DNA of 43,587 nt from Shewanella fodinae (lineage in GTDB: Bacteria; Pseudomonadota; Gammaproteobacteria; Enterobacterales; Shewanellaceae), in contig NZ_BMXW01000008.1 of NCBI RefSeq assembly GCF_014651955.1, positions 1-43,587 on the forward strand. The letters run 5' to 3'. Positions 25,237-33,443 of this stretch are shown piece by piece. Under the pieces are notes generated by a model that did no database searches, was not told the origin of the DNA, and saw nothing but the letters and a program-made list of their open reading frames with translations. Numbering within the stretch: the stretch's first letter is position 1; each line of letters starts with the position of its first letter. A program made the position numbers and the translations under genes.

Positions 25237-26244
25237 ATGTTGAGCAAAGAGCAGTTTGAGCTTTTCTTAGATAAGCTTTCCGATTTACTGGCATCTGAAG
25301 CAAAAGCTAAAAAGTTTTCTAGTGCGTCCATTTTTGAGAACAGAGTGAGAGAGGTTGCCCAAAACCTTCTCAAGGATTCTGTTATTGATATAGATTTTTC
25401 CCCACATCAACAAGCCTTCCCTGATATTGCTATCGGTAATTTTGGTATAGAAGTTAAGTTCACTACAAATGATACATGGCGAAGCGTAGCAAACAGTGTG
25501 CTTGAAACTAACCGTATTCAAGAGGTTAAAGAAGTTTACTTAATTTTTGGGAAAATGGGGGGGGAACCTGATGTTCGCTGGCAGAGGTATGAAGATTGTG
25601 TAATGCATGTTAGGACGTCCCACGTTCCAAGGTTTGAAGTTGAAATTGGAACAGAGCAATCTTTATTCTCAAAAATGTCGGTAGGCTATGACAACTTCAG
25701 AATGTTGCCGATGCATGAAAAAATGCAGTATATCCGACAGTATGCGAGAGGGAGACTGAAAGATGGCGAAAGGCTATGGTGGCTAGAAGATTCTGATGGT
25801 GAAGAGCACTCATTACCCATACAAGCCCGACTTTATACAAAACTGTCTAAAACTGAGAAATCACAGCTACGTGCCGAGGCAGTTCTACTTTGCCCAAATG
25901 TACTCGGTTCTGGTCGCGCCAAAAATAAGTATGATGATGCTGTACTATACCTTTTGACTTATCATGGTGTGCTGTGTCATCAAGCTAGGGATCTTTTTTC
26001 GGCTGGTAGTGTTGCAAACCCTGACAATGATGACAATGGAGGGTTGTATATTGAGCGTGCAATGAAATTGCTGGAGCATGAAATTGCAGCAGCAGCGCAA
26101 AGAATGGATGGAGCACTGTTTTTTGAATACTGGGGGATCGATGTTGCTCCTGAACAACGGATCAGAGAATGGTTGAAGCGAGCAGATGAGATTGCGAAAG
26201 GATGGGTGCCTTCAAAAACTCTATTTAAAGACACCTGCTTATAA
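25237..26244 (+). CDS. Type II restriction endonuclease, PD-(D/E)XK fold
   Basis: The 335-residue protein has the core nuclease motif P62-D63 ... E72-V73-K74 (FPDIAIGNF followed by GIEVKF), the canonical metal-binding centre of PD-(D/E)XK restriction enzymes. Its position directly after a C5 methyltransferase gene with a control-protein-like gene in front is the usual type II layout. Similarity outside the core is not recognisable to me, so neither recognition site nor cut pattern can be given. The C-terminal half has helical segments with a YLLTYHGVLCHQ motif. Weak Shine-Dalgarno sequence plus the hairpin suggest limited, delayed translation. Confidence 0.78.
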   Translation: MLSKEQFELFLDKLSDLLASEAKAKKFSSASIFENRVREVAQNLLKDSVIDIDFSPHQQAFPDIAIGNFGIEVKFTTNDTWRSVANSVLETNRIQEVKEVYLIFGKMGGEPDVRWQRYEDCVMHVRTSHVPRFEVEIGTEQSLFSKMSVGYDNFRMLPMHEKMQYIRQYARGRLKDGERLWWLEDSDGEEHSLPIQARLYTKLSKTEKSQLRAEAVLLCPNVLGSGRAKNKYDDAVLYLLTYHGVLCHQARDLFSAGSVANPDNDDNGGLYIERAMKLLEHEIAAAAQRMDGALFFEYWGIDVAPEQRIREWLKRADEIAKGWVPSKTLFKDTCL

Positions 26245-26318
26245 AGTATAAGCAGGCTAGTTAATTTAAGCTCTGATATTCTGCAGTATATAGCCATGTT
26301 TAATATTGGCTGTTAGGG

Positions 26319-26336
26319 ATTTCCATAGCTGGAAAT
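26319..26336. repeat. Short hairpin between convergent nuclease and DUF6119 genes
   Basis: ATTTCC and GGAAAT pair around ATAGCT in the 119-bp gap between the stops of two convergent genes. It is weak and lacks a T run. Confidence 0.3.
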
Positions 26337-26363
26337 GTCCAAACCTAAGAATTTTTCGCTCAC

Positions 26364-28163
26364 TCAGGCTGCATTCTTGCTTGCCTTCGCTCGTGTAAAG
26401 TTAACCATCTTGACTGGAACCATAGATAAGCTTACTTGTTTAAATTTTAGAGTTTTACGAAGTTTTTCATAGGTAAGCTTTAGCTCATATTTTGCCATTA
26501 GTGGCAGGTCGTTCTTATCGGGCTTCGCTTTTGACTGATCATACAGTAGCCACATTTTCACACAGTAATCACTTCCAACGACTTCTTCCGTGTTTGGTTT
26601 AATGTGATCTAAAAACGCTTGCTTACAGCTTTTTGGTTGTTGTTCAATGTATTGCCTGATCTCTTGTAAAAAAACTTCATCAGTTAAGAAAAATTCACAG
26701 TAGAACCTCGTTTGTGCGAACAGGTAACTGACCGAACTACAACCAGAGTGTTTTTTAACCTGAATTATGTGCACTTCATTGCCAGACTTTTCCAAAATAT
26801 CGCAGAACTCCTTGTCCTTTTTCGCTTTCCCTATTTTTAATTTTGCTTGATCGAATTCGATAGCATTCTCGTTTGTCTGACAGTAAATATCGTTAAATCT
26901 CTCCTCCCTGTTTTGCATGTCTTTTGAACAGGAAATGTCGAAGTTCTTAAACTCATCGGCAATATCTAGTTCCAAAAGGTCGTTGGCTATAAATTTTTCA
27001 ACTGACTGATAGAAGTCATTGTCAACTTTTCGCCATTCACCCAATGAAAGAATGAAGTATTCGTTGTTAAATATGATTTCAGAAACTAAGCAGTCATAAA
27101 TGCACCACTTAAGATGATTTAGTATTCGATCATCATCATGAGAATAGGCAAAAATTTTTCTATTATTCAGTGATTTTATTGTTATGTCTTCGGGCCGCTT
27201 GAACACTTGGGTGTAGATGTCTTCTACCCTGACATGTGAAAAAATTTTATTTTCTTTTTTAGTACTATTTGTATAGGTAAAGCTATATTGGTCATCAGAA
27301 ATAAATTCTGGAATTGCGATGTGTATTTTTGATAGGTTTCTTGTTACAAGGTCATTTATTAACTGGTTGTTCAATTCTTCAACTACAGTTTCATCCACCG
27401 GAGAAAGGTTGGGGTAGTTTGGAAATAGGTCTTTATAAGAGTCAGATTGATAAGAGAGATAAAACTCATCAATAAACGAAATCAACCGTTTCCAACTAAG
27501 CTTATCTTCACCAATTACCTTAAGTGTTAGACAATCCTTTCCTTGAAGCGTAACGTTTTTATCGTCTTGTAAGTGTGCAGATATAAAACGTAATAACTCC
27601 ACATCTGACATTCCGAAGTCAAAAGTGTCAGAGGGTTTGCTTTGTTGTCGATCTATAACCTGCGTTGTGTATGAGTGAATTGAGCTTTTTGCCTGTCGCA
27701 CATCACTGTTACCGCATAGATTCATGGCAACAATGATACCAAAATCGGGTTCCATGGCTTTTTTGTTAAGCCAACTACTTCCTCTGGTTCCAAATGATGC
27801 AGCATAAATTCTATTGTTCTTATTGATTAGAAGTAGGCCGCTTGGGCGTTCTGACTTAGGTTTGAAATCAACTAAATCGCCATCACTTAGATTTTCATTG
27901 ATGAAGTCCAACCAAGGGGGGGCATCGCTAGCGTGATTTATAACTTGCTCACAATAAAATTTGCAATCAACGCCCTCGACTTGAAAGCTCCTGACTTTGA
28001 AGTTTACCGAATCTCGCTCACGAATTTTTTTATGATCCACTACATCCTGAAAGCTCTTACTGCTTCTAGACAGATAAAGAGTGATTTTACCTAGTTCGCA
28101 ATCCATTACGTTCCCCCAACCGAAATTGATTACATCGTAATCAGATATGGGAACAAATCGCAA
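26364..28163 (-). CDS. DUF6119/TIGR04141-type protein, probable defence-associated factor
   Basis: The 599-residue protein has the hallmarks of the sporadically distributed TIGR04141/DUF6119 family. In the N-terminal third these are GLLLINKNNRIYAASFG, then EPDFGIIVAMNL. In the C-terminal third, EFCDIL is followed by HIIQVKKHSGCSSVSYLFAQ. That last block places an acidic residue before a (I/V)xVKK strand, reminiscent of a PD-(D/E)XK-like nuclease core, but catalytic activity is unproven. There is no signal peptide or membrane helix. It is AT-rich relative to the flanking chromosome. It converges on the restriction gene and lies just inside the right end. It may be read from the tRNA promoter upstream on the same strand. 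Confidence 0.7.
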   Translation of the reverse strand: MRFVPISDYDVINFGWGNVMDCELGKITLYLSRSSKSFQDVVDHKKIRERDSVNFKVRSFQVEGVDCKFYCEQVINHASDAPPWLDFINENLSDGDLVDFKPKSERPSGLLLINKNNRIYAASFGTRGSSWLNKKAMEPDFGIIVAMNLCGNSDVRQAKSSIHSYTTQVIDRQQSKPSDTFDFGMSDVELLRFISAHLQDDKNVTLQGKDCLTLKVIGEDKLSWKRLISFIDEFYLSYQSDSYKDLFPNYPNLSPVDETVVEELNNQLINDLVTRNLSKIHIAIPEFISDDQYSFTYTNSTKKENKIFSHVRVEDIYTQVFKRPEDITIKSLNNRKIFAYSHDDDRILNHLKWCIYDCLVSEIIFNNEYFILSLGEWRKVDNDFYQSVEKFIANDLLELDIADEFKNFDISCSKDMQNREERFNDIYCQTNENAIEFDQAKLKIGKAKKDKEFCDILEKSGNEVHIIQVKKHSGCSSVSYLFAQTRFYCEFFLTDEVFLQEIRQYIEQQPKSCKQAFLDHIKPNTEEVVGSDYCVKMWLLYDQSKAKPDKNDLPLMAKYELKLTYEKLRKTLKFKQVSLSMVPVKMVNFTRAKASKNAA

Positions 28164-28444
28164 GTTTTTTAGGGGAATCTAAACGGGTTACAAAGGAGTT
28201 CTTTCAGAAGAGCTTTGTATTATAAAGTTGTTATAGCGAACAACATCTTGATGCGAACCCTTACGACTTTTTACACGATGCGCAATACCGCGCCAGTAGT
28301 GGTCGCCTGTACCATCAGAAATACTGCAAAATGCACCTGTTCCAAGCTTTTGTGCGAACCACATGGCTTGGACAACTCGACAATCTTGGTATGGCTTGGG
28401 ATTTTACAAACAGGATGCGGCTGAACAGTGCGGATTTAGTGGAG
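28164..28444. other. Right-end non-coding segment of the element
   Basis: About 280 bp between the DUF6119-type gene and the replacement tRNA. A short 69-codon frame exists, but it has no convincing start signal or composition. The minus strand probably carries the leader or promoter of the DUF6119-type gene. I see no clear terminator for the tRNA. Confidence 0.4.
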
Positions 28445-28521
28445 TGGTGGCCCCTCCCAGACTTGAACTGGGGACCTAACGATTATGAGTCGTGTGCTCT
28501 AACCAACTGAGCTAAGGGGCC
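28445..28521 (-). tRNA. tRNA-Ile2 (CAT anticodon), complete, element-borne replacement
   Basis: The 77-nt gene including encoded CCA folds as a standard cloverleaf: acceptor GGCCCCT/AGGGGCC, D arm GCTC...GAGC, anticodon loop CTCATAA, T arm CCCAG-TTCAAGT-CTGGG. The GGCCCC acceptor matches E. coli ileX rather than elongator tRNA-Met, so I read it as tRNA-Ile2, whose C34 is converted to lysidine by TilS to read AUA. Software often labels it Met. Its T stem differs from the displaced chromosomal 3' half by compensatory changes. It lies 51 bp from the orphan 5' half and has no clear promoter of its own. Confidence 0.85.
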
Positions 28522-28572
28522 ACTAATTTACCGCTTGGACTAACTTTTCTACTTCAACCACTCAGCCCCAGT

Positions 28573-28613
28573 GATTATGAGTCGTGTGCTCTAACCAACT
28601 GAGCTAAGGGGCC
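28573..28613 (-). pseudogene. Orphan 5' half of the chromosomal tRNA-Ile2; right attachment site
   Basis: These 41 bp are identical to the 5' half of the complete tRNA (28481-28521) from GGCCCC to the anticodon loop CTCATAATC, then similarity stops. The fragment sits directly downstream of a strong promoter. With the 3' half at 15912-15947 it reconstructs a full tRNA with correct pairing, which identifies it as the original gene split by integration. Confidence 0.75.
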
Positions 28614-28644
28614 GTGTTGACGGTGTTTATGTCAAGCGGGTGAG

Positions 28645-28673
28645 AGTATACGAACTTTGTTCCGGCTTGTCAC
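28645..28673 (-). promoter_or_regulatory. Promoter of the tRNA locus
   Basis: On the minus strand, -35 GTGACA (28668-28673) and -10 TATACT (28645-28650) are 17 bp apart, with transcription expected to start near 28638. It would read the orphan half, then the complete tRNA, then possibly the DUF6119-type gene. Confidence 0.65.
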
Positions 28674-28748
28674 CCGTGTTTTGGTGCTTATTGAACTGCT
28701 GCGCTTTCAATTGGTTATCTGTTATGCAGTGGTCGAAAATTTGGCAAT

Positions 28749-28776
28749 AAAAAACCCCGCAGAAGCAGGGTTTTTT
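28749..28776 (-). terminator. Rho-independent terminator of rpoD
   Basis: On the minus strand CCCTGC-TTCT-GCGGGG is flanked by A and T runs, 13 bp after the rpoD stop. The symmetric A/T flanks make it bidirectional. Confidence 0.85.
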
Positions 28777-28788
28777 CATTATAAACGT

Positions 28789-30639
28789 TTATTCATCCAA
28801 GAAGGATTTCAGAATTTCTGAGCGACTAGGGTGACGCAGTTTACGCAGTGCCTTAGCTTCAATCTGACGGATACGTTCACGGGTTACATCAAACTGTTTA
28901 CCCACTTCTTCCAAAGTATGATCAGTGTTCATGTCGATACCAAAACGCATACGCAGTACCTTCGCTTCACGTGCAGTCAGCCCTGCCAGCACTTCATGAG
29001 TCGCTTGTTTCAAGCTCTCGCTGGTAGCGCTGTCCAGCGGCAATTCCAGCGTGGTGTCTTCAATGAAATCACCCAGATGCGAATCTTCATCATCACCGAT
29101 CGGTGTTTCCATTGAGATTGGCTCTTTGGCAATCTTCAGCACTTTGCGAATTTTGTCTTCTGGCATCATCATGCGTTCTGCCAACTCTTCTGGCGATGGC
29201 TCGCGTCCCATCTCTTGCAGCATTTGCCGTGAAATACGGTTCAGCTTGTTGATGGTTTCGATCATATGCACTGGAATACGGATAGTACGAGCTTGGTCCG
29301 CGATTGAACGGGTAATTGCTTGCCGGATCCACCATGTCGCATAGGTAGAAAACTTGTAGCCGCGACGATATTCAAACTTGTCCACGGCTTTCATCAGACC
29401 AATATTACCTTCCTGAATCAGATCCAGGAATTGCAGACCACGGTTGGTGTATTTCTTGGCGATAGAAATTACCAGACGCAGGTTAGCTTCCACCATTTCT
29501 TTCTTGGCTCGGCGGGCTTTCGCTTCGCCAATGCTCATGCGGCGGCTGATGTCCTTGATTGCCGTTATTGACAGACCTGTTTCGGCTTCTATTGCCGCCA
29601 GTTTGCTATGGCAGCGGACCACGTCTTCCTCTACTGCCTTCAAGGTATCGGAATATGCTTTTGCTGCCGCGATTTCTTTCTGGAACCAGGTAATATCTGT
29701 TTCGTTACCACCGAACAACTTGATAAAGTTTTTCTTTGGCATTTTCGCTTGTTCAACACACAGCTTCATGATCAGCCGTTCCTGAACGCGTACTTTGTCC
29801 ATCATCGCACGCATGCTTTTGACTAGGCGATCAAACTGCTTGGGAACTAAACGAAACTCTTTGAAGATCTCACCAATTTCAAACAATGCACCTACGGCAT
29901 GCGGATGGTTACGGCCTTTTTCAGCGATGATTTTCAGTGAGTTCTCATAGGCGGCTCGCAGCTGTGCAAAACGTTCACGCGCTTCTTCCGGGTCTGGCCC
30001 TTTGGCACCGTCATCATCGTCGCTGCCGGACTCATCTTCGTCTTCATCGTCGTCGAGATCATCTTCGTCGTCCAGATCGTCATCAGACAATTCTGAACCA
30101 ATGTGAGTGGCAGCCGGGCCCACTTCATCGTCATCAGGATTTACAAATCCAGAGATAATGTCAGACAGACGCAGTTGATCGGCTTCATATTGATCGTATT
30201 GTTCGAGGATCATGGCAATCGCTTGTGGATATTCAGCCACAGAGCCTTGTACCTCGTTGATCCCTTCTTCAATACGTTTAGCGATCTGGATTTCGCCCTC
30301 GCGGGTCAATAGTTCTACGGTACCCATTTCACGCATATACATGCGGACAGGGTCTGTAGTCCGTCCCAGTTCGTTTTCAACCGAAGCCAGCGCAGCAGCA
30401 GCTTCTTCTGCTGCGTCGTCGTCAGTGTTGTCTTCAGACATCATAATGTCATCGGCATCGGGGGCTTCTTCAAACACCCGGATACCCATGTCATTTATCA
30501 TCTGGATAATATCTTCGATCTGGTCTGAATCGACCATGTCGGCAGGTAAGTGATCGTTCACTTCTGCATAGGTTAGATAACCTTGCTCTTTACCTTTTGC
30601 GAGCAACAGTTTAAGTTGCGACTGCGGAGTATGATCCAT
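28789..30639 (-). CDS. rpoD: RNA polymerase primary sigma factor (sigma-70)
   Basis: The 616-residue protein contains region 1.1, a long acidic non-conserved insert (about residues 170-215, Asp/Glu-rich), region 2 ([13 protein letters not shown]) and region 4 with the [23 protein letters not shown]. The length and acidic insert match gammaproteobacterial RpoD. I start it at [10 protein letters not shown] (30639). An in-frame ATG nine bases upstream is open but the family begins at MDHTPQ. It is the last gene of the rpsU-yqeY-dnaG-rpoD cluster and its terminator lies just before the tRNA promoter. Confidence 0.97.
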   Translation of the reverse strand: MDHTPQSQLKLLLAKGKEQGYLTYAEVNDHLPADMVDSDQIEDIIQMINDMGIRVFEEAPDADDIMMSEDNTDDDAAEEAAAALASVENELGRTTDPVRMYMREMGTVELLTREGEIQIAKRIEEGINEVQGSVAEYPQAIAMILEQYDQYEADQLRLSDIISGFVNPDDDEVGPAATHIGSELSDDDLDDEDDLDDDEDEDESGSDDDDGAKGPDPEEARERFAQLRAAYENSLKIIAEKGRNHPHAVGALFEIGEIFKEFRLVPKQFDRLVKSMRAMMDKVRVQERLIMKLCVEQAKMPKKNFIKLFGGNETDITWFQKEIAAAKAYSDTLKAVEEDVVRCHSKLAAIEAETGLSITAIKDISRRMSIGEAKARRAKKEMVEANLRLVISIAKKYTNRGLQFLDLIQEGNIGLMKAVDKFEYRRGYKFSTYATWWIRQAITRSIADQARTIRIPVHMIETINKLNRISRQMLQEMGREPSPEELAERMMMPEDKIRKVLKIAKEPISMETPIGDDEDSHLGDFIEDTTLELPLDSATSESLKQATHEVLAGLTAREAKVLRMRFGIDMNTDHTLEEVGKQFDVTRERIRQIEAKALRKLRHPSRSEILKSFLDE

Positions 30640-30774
30640 AGATATCATCCAATTTGGTAACTGTTACAACGATAAGCAACGGCATTACTTGGGTGCCGTG
30701 CAAACCATCAATTATAACCATTTGCACAATACTGTGCCAGCCCGTTGCCGAACCTGAACCGGAAAATTCTTAAG

Positions 30775-32493
30775 TTATGACCGCTTCATGGCGGCAATCA
30801 GCTTGGTCAGCTGTAACTTTTCTTCCTTAGTCAGATTTTGCTTCAGGCTTAATTCCTGATAGCGCTGTTCAATATATTGATTGTTCAGCCACACCAGTGC
30901 GGTTTTAAACTCTTGCTGTACGTTATCATCCGCCACTTGATGGTCCCATTGGGCCAGTTTAGTCAGTATCGGGTAATCTTCTGTATCCCGGTAATATTCA
31001 AGTAGTTGTGCGCTGTTTAACGTTTGGTTTCGAGTTAAATCCAATAAGCGAACCAGCAACTCTATGCCGGCCATTTTCAAAAATTGTAGTGCCGGTTGAG
31101 GCACTAAGTTAACCCCTAAACGGGGATCCTGTACCAGCAGGGCGATTGCCAATCTTAAGGGCGTACCTCTGCCTTTCAATGTCTGTTGTTGCTGGGTCTG
31201 TGCGATGCTTTTGGGTTGGAACCCTAAACGTCGCTTCATTTCCTCAACATTTCCCATACGCAAGCGATAGGTAAGGTTTTCCAGCAACAGATTTTGTAAT
31301 ACGCTGTCTTGAATACGTTCAAGTAACGTCATGGCTTGCTTAGCAAACGATGCCTTGTCGCCGCCATTACGCTCGGTTAATGTATCAAACAAAAACGCTT
31401 CCAGTGGCTGAGCGGCTTCAATCAACTGCTCAAATGCTTCTTTCCCGGCCTTGCGCACCATGGAATCTGGATCTTCGCTTTGTGGTAAAAACATAAAACG
31501 CACGGTATCACCAGGTTTGAGCATCGGTAGTGCGGTTTCCAGCGCACGCCATGCCGCTTCACGCCCAGCATTATCGCCGTCGTAGCAACACACCACCTCT
31601 TTGGCACTGCGTAATAGCAGCTGGAACTGCTCGGCGGTAGTCGATGTTCCCAGTGAAGCGACCGCGTAATCAACGCCAAACTGCGCTAATGCCACCACGT
31701 CCATATAGCCTTCAACAATTAGCACTCGGTGAGGGTCGCGATGTTGTTGTCGCAGTTCGTACAGTCCGTAGAGCTCATTGCCCTTATGAAATATGGGCGT
31801 TTCTGGTGAATTCAAGTATTTCGGCGTACCGTCACCTAGGACTCTGCCACCAAAGGCGATGACTCTGCCACGACGGTCACGGATAGGGAACATCAGCCGA
31901 TCGCGGAAGCGGTCATAGCGGCGCCCTTGCTCATTATTGATGAGCATGCCTGCTGTTAGTAACTTCTCTTGTAGTTGTGGTTTTTGAGCATACAAGTTCA
32001 GCAGATTATCCCAGCCATCAGGCGCATAACCGATACCAAAACGTTCTACAATTTCTTCTGATAGCCCGCGTTTTTGCAGGTAATCCAATACTCGTTGTTT
32101 TTCTGGATGTTGGCGCAGTTGCTTTTGAAAATAACGCCCGGCATCTTCCATCAACTGATATAAATCGCGGCTGATACTTTCGTCGGCACGATTACCGGAA
32201 TCGCGTGGCACATCCAGCCCTAATTGCCCGGCGAGCTCCCCAATGGCATCGAGGAAGTCCATGCGCTCATACTCCATGACAAAGTCGATAGCATTGCCAT
32301 GGGCACCACAGCCGAAACAATGATAAAACTGTTTTTCACGGCTGACGGTAAAAGAAGGGGACTTTTCACTATGGAACGGGCAGCAGGCAGCATAATTCTT
32401 ACCGGCTTTTTTTAACGGCACTTTGCGGTCGATGAGATCGACAATATCTGTGCGAGCAATGAGCTCGTTGATAAAATCTCTAGGTATTGCCAT
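30775..32493 (-). CDS. dnaG: DNA primase DnaG
   Basis: The 572-residue primase has an N-terminal CHC2-type zinc domain (CPFHSEKSPSFTVS and YHCFGCGAHG). The RNA polymerase core carries ERFGIGYAPDGW and the TOPRIM motifs VLIVEGYMDV and CYDGDNAGREA. A C-terminal helicase-interaction domain follows. It synthesises RNA primers for replication with DnaB. The gene lies between the YqeY-like gene and rpoD in the classical macromolecular synthesis order. A hairpin precedes it. The plus-strand primase-like protein of the mobile element is unrelated in type. Confidence 0.97.
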   Translation of the reverse strand: MAIPRDFINELIARTDIVDLIDRKVPLKKAGKNYAACCPFHSEKSPSFTVSREKQFYHCFGCGAHGNAIDFVMEYERMDFLDAIGELAGQLGLDVPRDSGNRADESISRDLYQLMEDAGRYFQKQLRQHPEKQRVLDYLQKRGLSEEIVERFGIGYAPDGWDNLLNLYAQKPQLQEKLLTAGMLINNEQGRRYDRFRDRLMFPIRDRRGRVIAFGGRVLGDGTPKYLNSPETPIFHKGNELYGLYELRQQHRDPHRVLIVEGYMDVVALAQFGVDYAVASLGTSTTAEQFQLLLRSAKEVVCCYDGDNAGREAAWRALETALPMLKPGDTVRFMFLPQSEDPDSMVRKAGKEAFEQLIEAAQPLEAFLFDTLTERNGGDKASFAKQAMTLLERIQDSVLQNLLLENLTYRLRMGNVEEMKRRLGFQPKSIAQTQQQQTLKGRGTPLRLAIALLVQDPRLGVNLVPQPALQFLKMAGIELLVRLLDLTRNQTLNSAQLLEYYRDTEDYPILTKLAQWDHQVADDNVQQEFKTALVWLNNQYIEQRYQELSLKQNLTKEEKLQLTKLIAAMKRS

Positions 32494-32528
32494 GCGTTTC
32501 AGTCTTTGCCCTTAGACCGATGAAACAA

Positions 32529-32554
32529 ACAAGCCGCGCTGAAGCACGGCTTGT
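32529..32554 (-). promoter_or_regulatory. Hairpin between yqeY and dnaG
   Basis: ACAAGCCG and CGGCTTGT form 8-bp arms around a 10-nt loop in the 79-bp gap. A terminator or RNA-processing structure lies at the equivalent place in the E. coli rpsU-dnaG-rpoD operon, where it keeps primase levels low. The minus-strand T run after it (TTGTTTGTTTC) is interrupted, fitting partial termination. Confidence 0.55.
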
Positions 32555-32572
32555 TCGTGAAACAACACCAGA

Positions 32573-33016
32573 TTATTGCAGTTTGGCTTTTATCTGAGCG
32601 CTTACTGCACCCATGTTGGCCCGACCTAATATCTGGCTTTTGACTAATCCCATCACTTTGCCCATATCGGCTATGGACACGGCGCCTGTCTCTTTAATCG
32701 CTGCATCAATGATCTGATGAAGTTCATCATCACTCAAAGGTTGTGGCAAAAATTCTTTTAACACCAGAATTTCTGCTTCTTCCGCAGCGGCTAACTCAGG
32801 ACGTCCAGCGGCTTGATACTGCTCGATTGCATCACGCCGTTGTTTCACCATCTTGGTCAGTACAGCTATGATCTGCTCATCGGTCAGGGTTTCGCGGGTG
32901 TCCACTTCAACCTGCTTGATTGCAGCAAGCGCCATACGAATAGTGCTCAGGCGTGCCTTTTCTTTGGCAACCATCGCCTGTTTCATCTGCGCTTTAAGCT
33001 GTTCTGTTAGATTCAT
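32573..33016 (-). CDS. GatB/YqeY domain protein
   Basis: The 147-residue protein is the stand-alone YqeY form of the GatB tail domain. It has the N-terminal LTEQLKAQMKQAMVAKEKAR, a central LTKMVKQRRDAIEQYQAAGR and the C-terminal DMGKVMGLVKSQILGRANMG followed by KAKL. The homologous domain in GatB helps the tRNA-dependent amidotransferase bind tRNA. The role of the free protein is unclear. It sits between rpsU and dnaG, as in many gammaproteobacteria, 9 bp after rpsU. Confidence 0.88.
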   Translation of the reverse strand: MNLTEQLKAQMKQAMVAKEKARLSTIRMALAAIKQVEVDTRETLTDEQIIAVLTKMVKQRRDAIEQYQAAGRPELAAAEEAEILVLKEFLPQPLSDDELHQIIDAAIKETGAVSIADMGKVMGLVKSQILGRANMGAVSAQIKAKLQ

Positions 33017-33025
33017 AATCAGGAA

Positions 33026-33241
33026 TTAGTACAAACGTACGCGACGAGCGTTTTCGCGAGAAAGCTTTTTAGCCAAACGTTTTACCGCGGCAGCTTTGGC
33101 ACGTTTACGAGCTGTAGTAGGTTTTTCATAAAACTCACGAGCACGAACGTCCGCCAGAATACCGGCTTTTTCGCAAGAGCGCTTAAAACGACGCAGAGCA
33201 ACGTCGAATGGTTCATTTTCACGTACTTTAATAATTGGCAT
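33026..33241 (-). CDS. rpsU: 30S ribosomal protein S21
   Basis: The 71-residue very basic protein matches S21 over its full length: [40 protein letters not shown] and the C-terminal arginine-rich [11 protein letters not shown]21 helps the small subunit engage the mRNA ribosome-binding region. It is the first gene of the operon and is divergent from tsaD across about 200 bp that must contain both promoters. The LexA and stringent control seen in E. coli are not evident here. Confidence 0.97.
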   Translation of the reverse strand: MPIIKVRENEPFDVALRRFKRSCEKAGILADVRAREFYEKPTTARKRAKAAAVKRLAKKLSRENARRVRLY

Positions 33242-33443
33242 ACGCCATCACCCCTTAGGTGTTATTTGTATTGAGTCACTAGACGTGACACAAGTCAGAT
33301 TAAAAATGGTGCGAAATTCTAAACCGATTCGCCCTCACTTGTAAAGGGCTGAACCTTGTTAGTTTATGGCGTTCTGGTTGGATATTCGTGGGGAATCACA
33401 GTAGAATTGCCGCTCATTGTAGTTGTGGACAACATTAAGCACC

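Larger units (their letters stand above)
15912..28613. mobile_element. Integrative element in tRNA-Ile2(CAT) with an R-M module
   Basis: The boundaries are the two separated halves of a tRNA gene, 15912-15956 on the left and 28573-28613 on the right, which share the 9-bp core GATTATGAG. Inside lie two tyrosine recombinases, a primase/helicase-like protein, several unknown small genes, an apparent restriction-modification module, a DUF6119-type gene and a complete replacement tRNA. Structural, capsid, conjugation and relaxase genes are absent. That points to a satellite-like or mobilisable island rather than a complete phage or ICE. The flanking genes dinB and rpoD are ordinary chromosomal genes. 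Confidence 0.8.

Noticed and set aside
28215..28424. 69-codon frame at the right end of the element
   Set aside because: No ribosome-binding site, Cys/Thr-rich composition, no motif, and it lies opposite the probable leader of the DUF6119-type gene.
15912..28613. Complete prophage or conjugative element
   Set aside because: No capsid, terminase, tail, relaxase or type IV secretion gene is present in the interval.
29934..30553. Antisense frames over the acidic region of rpoD
   Set aside because: They arise from the GAT/GAA-rich codons of the sigma-70 acidic insert read on other frames and show low-complexity Met/Thr or Ser/Ala runs.
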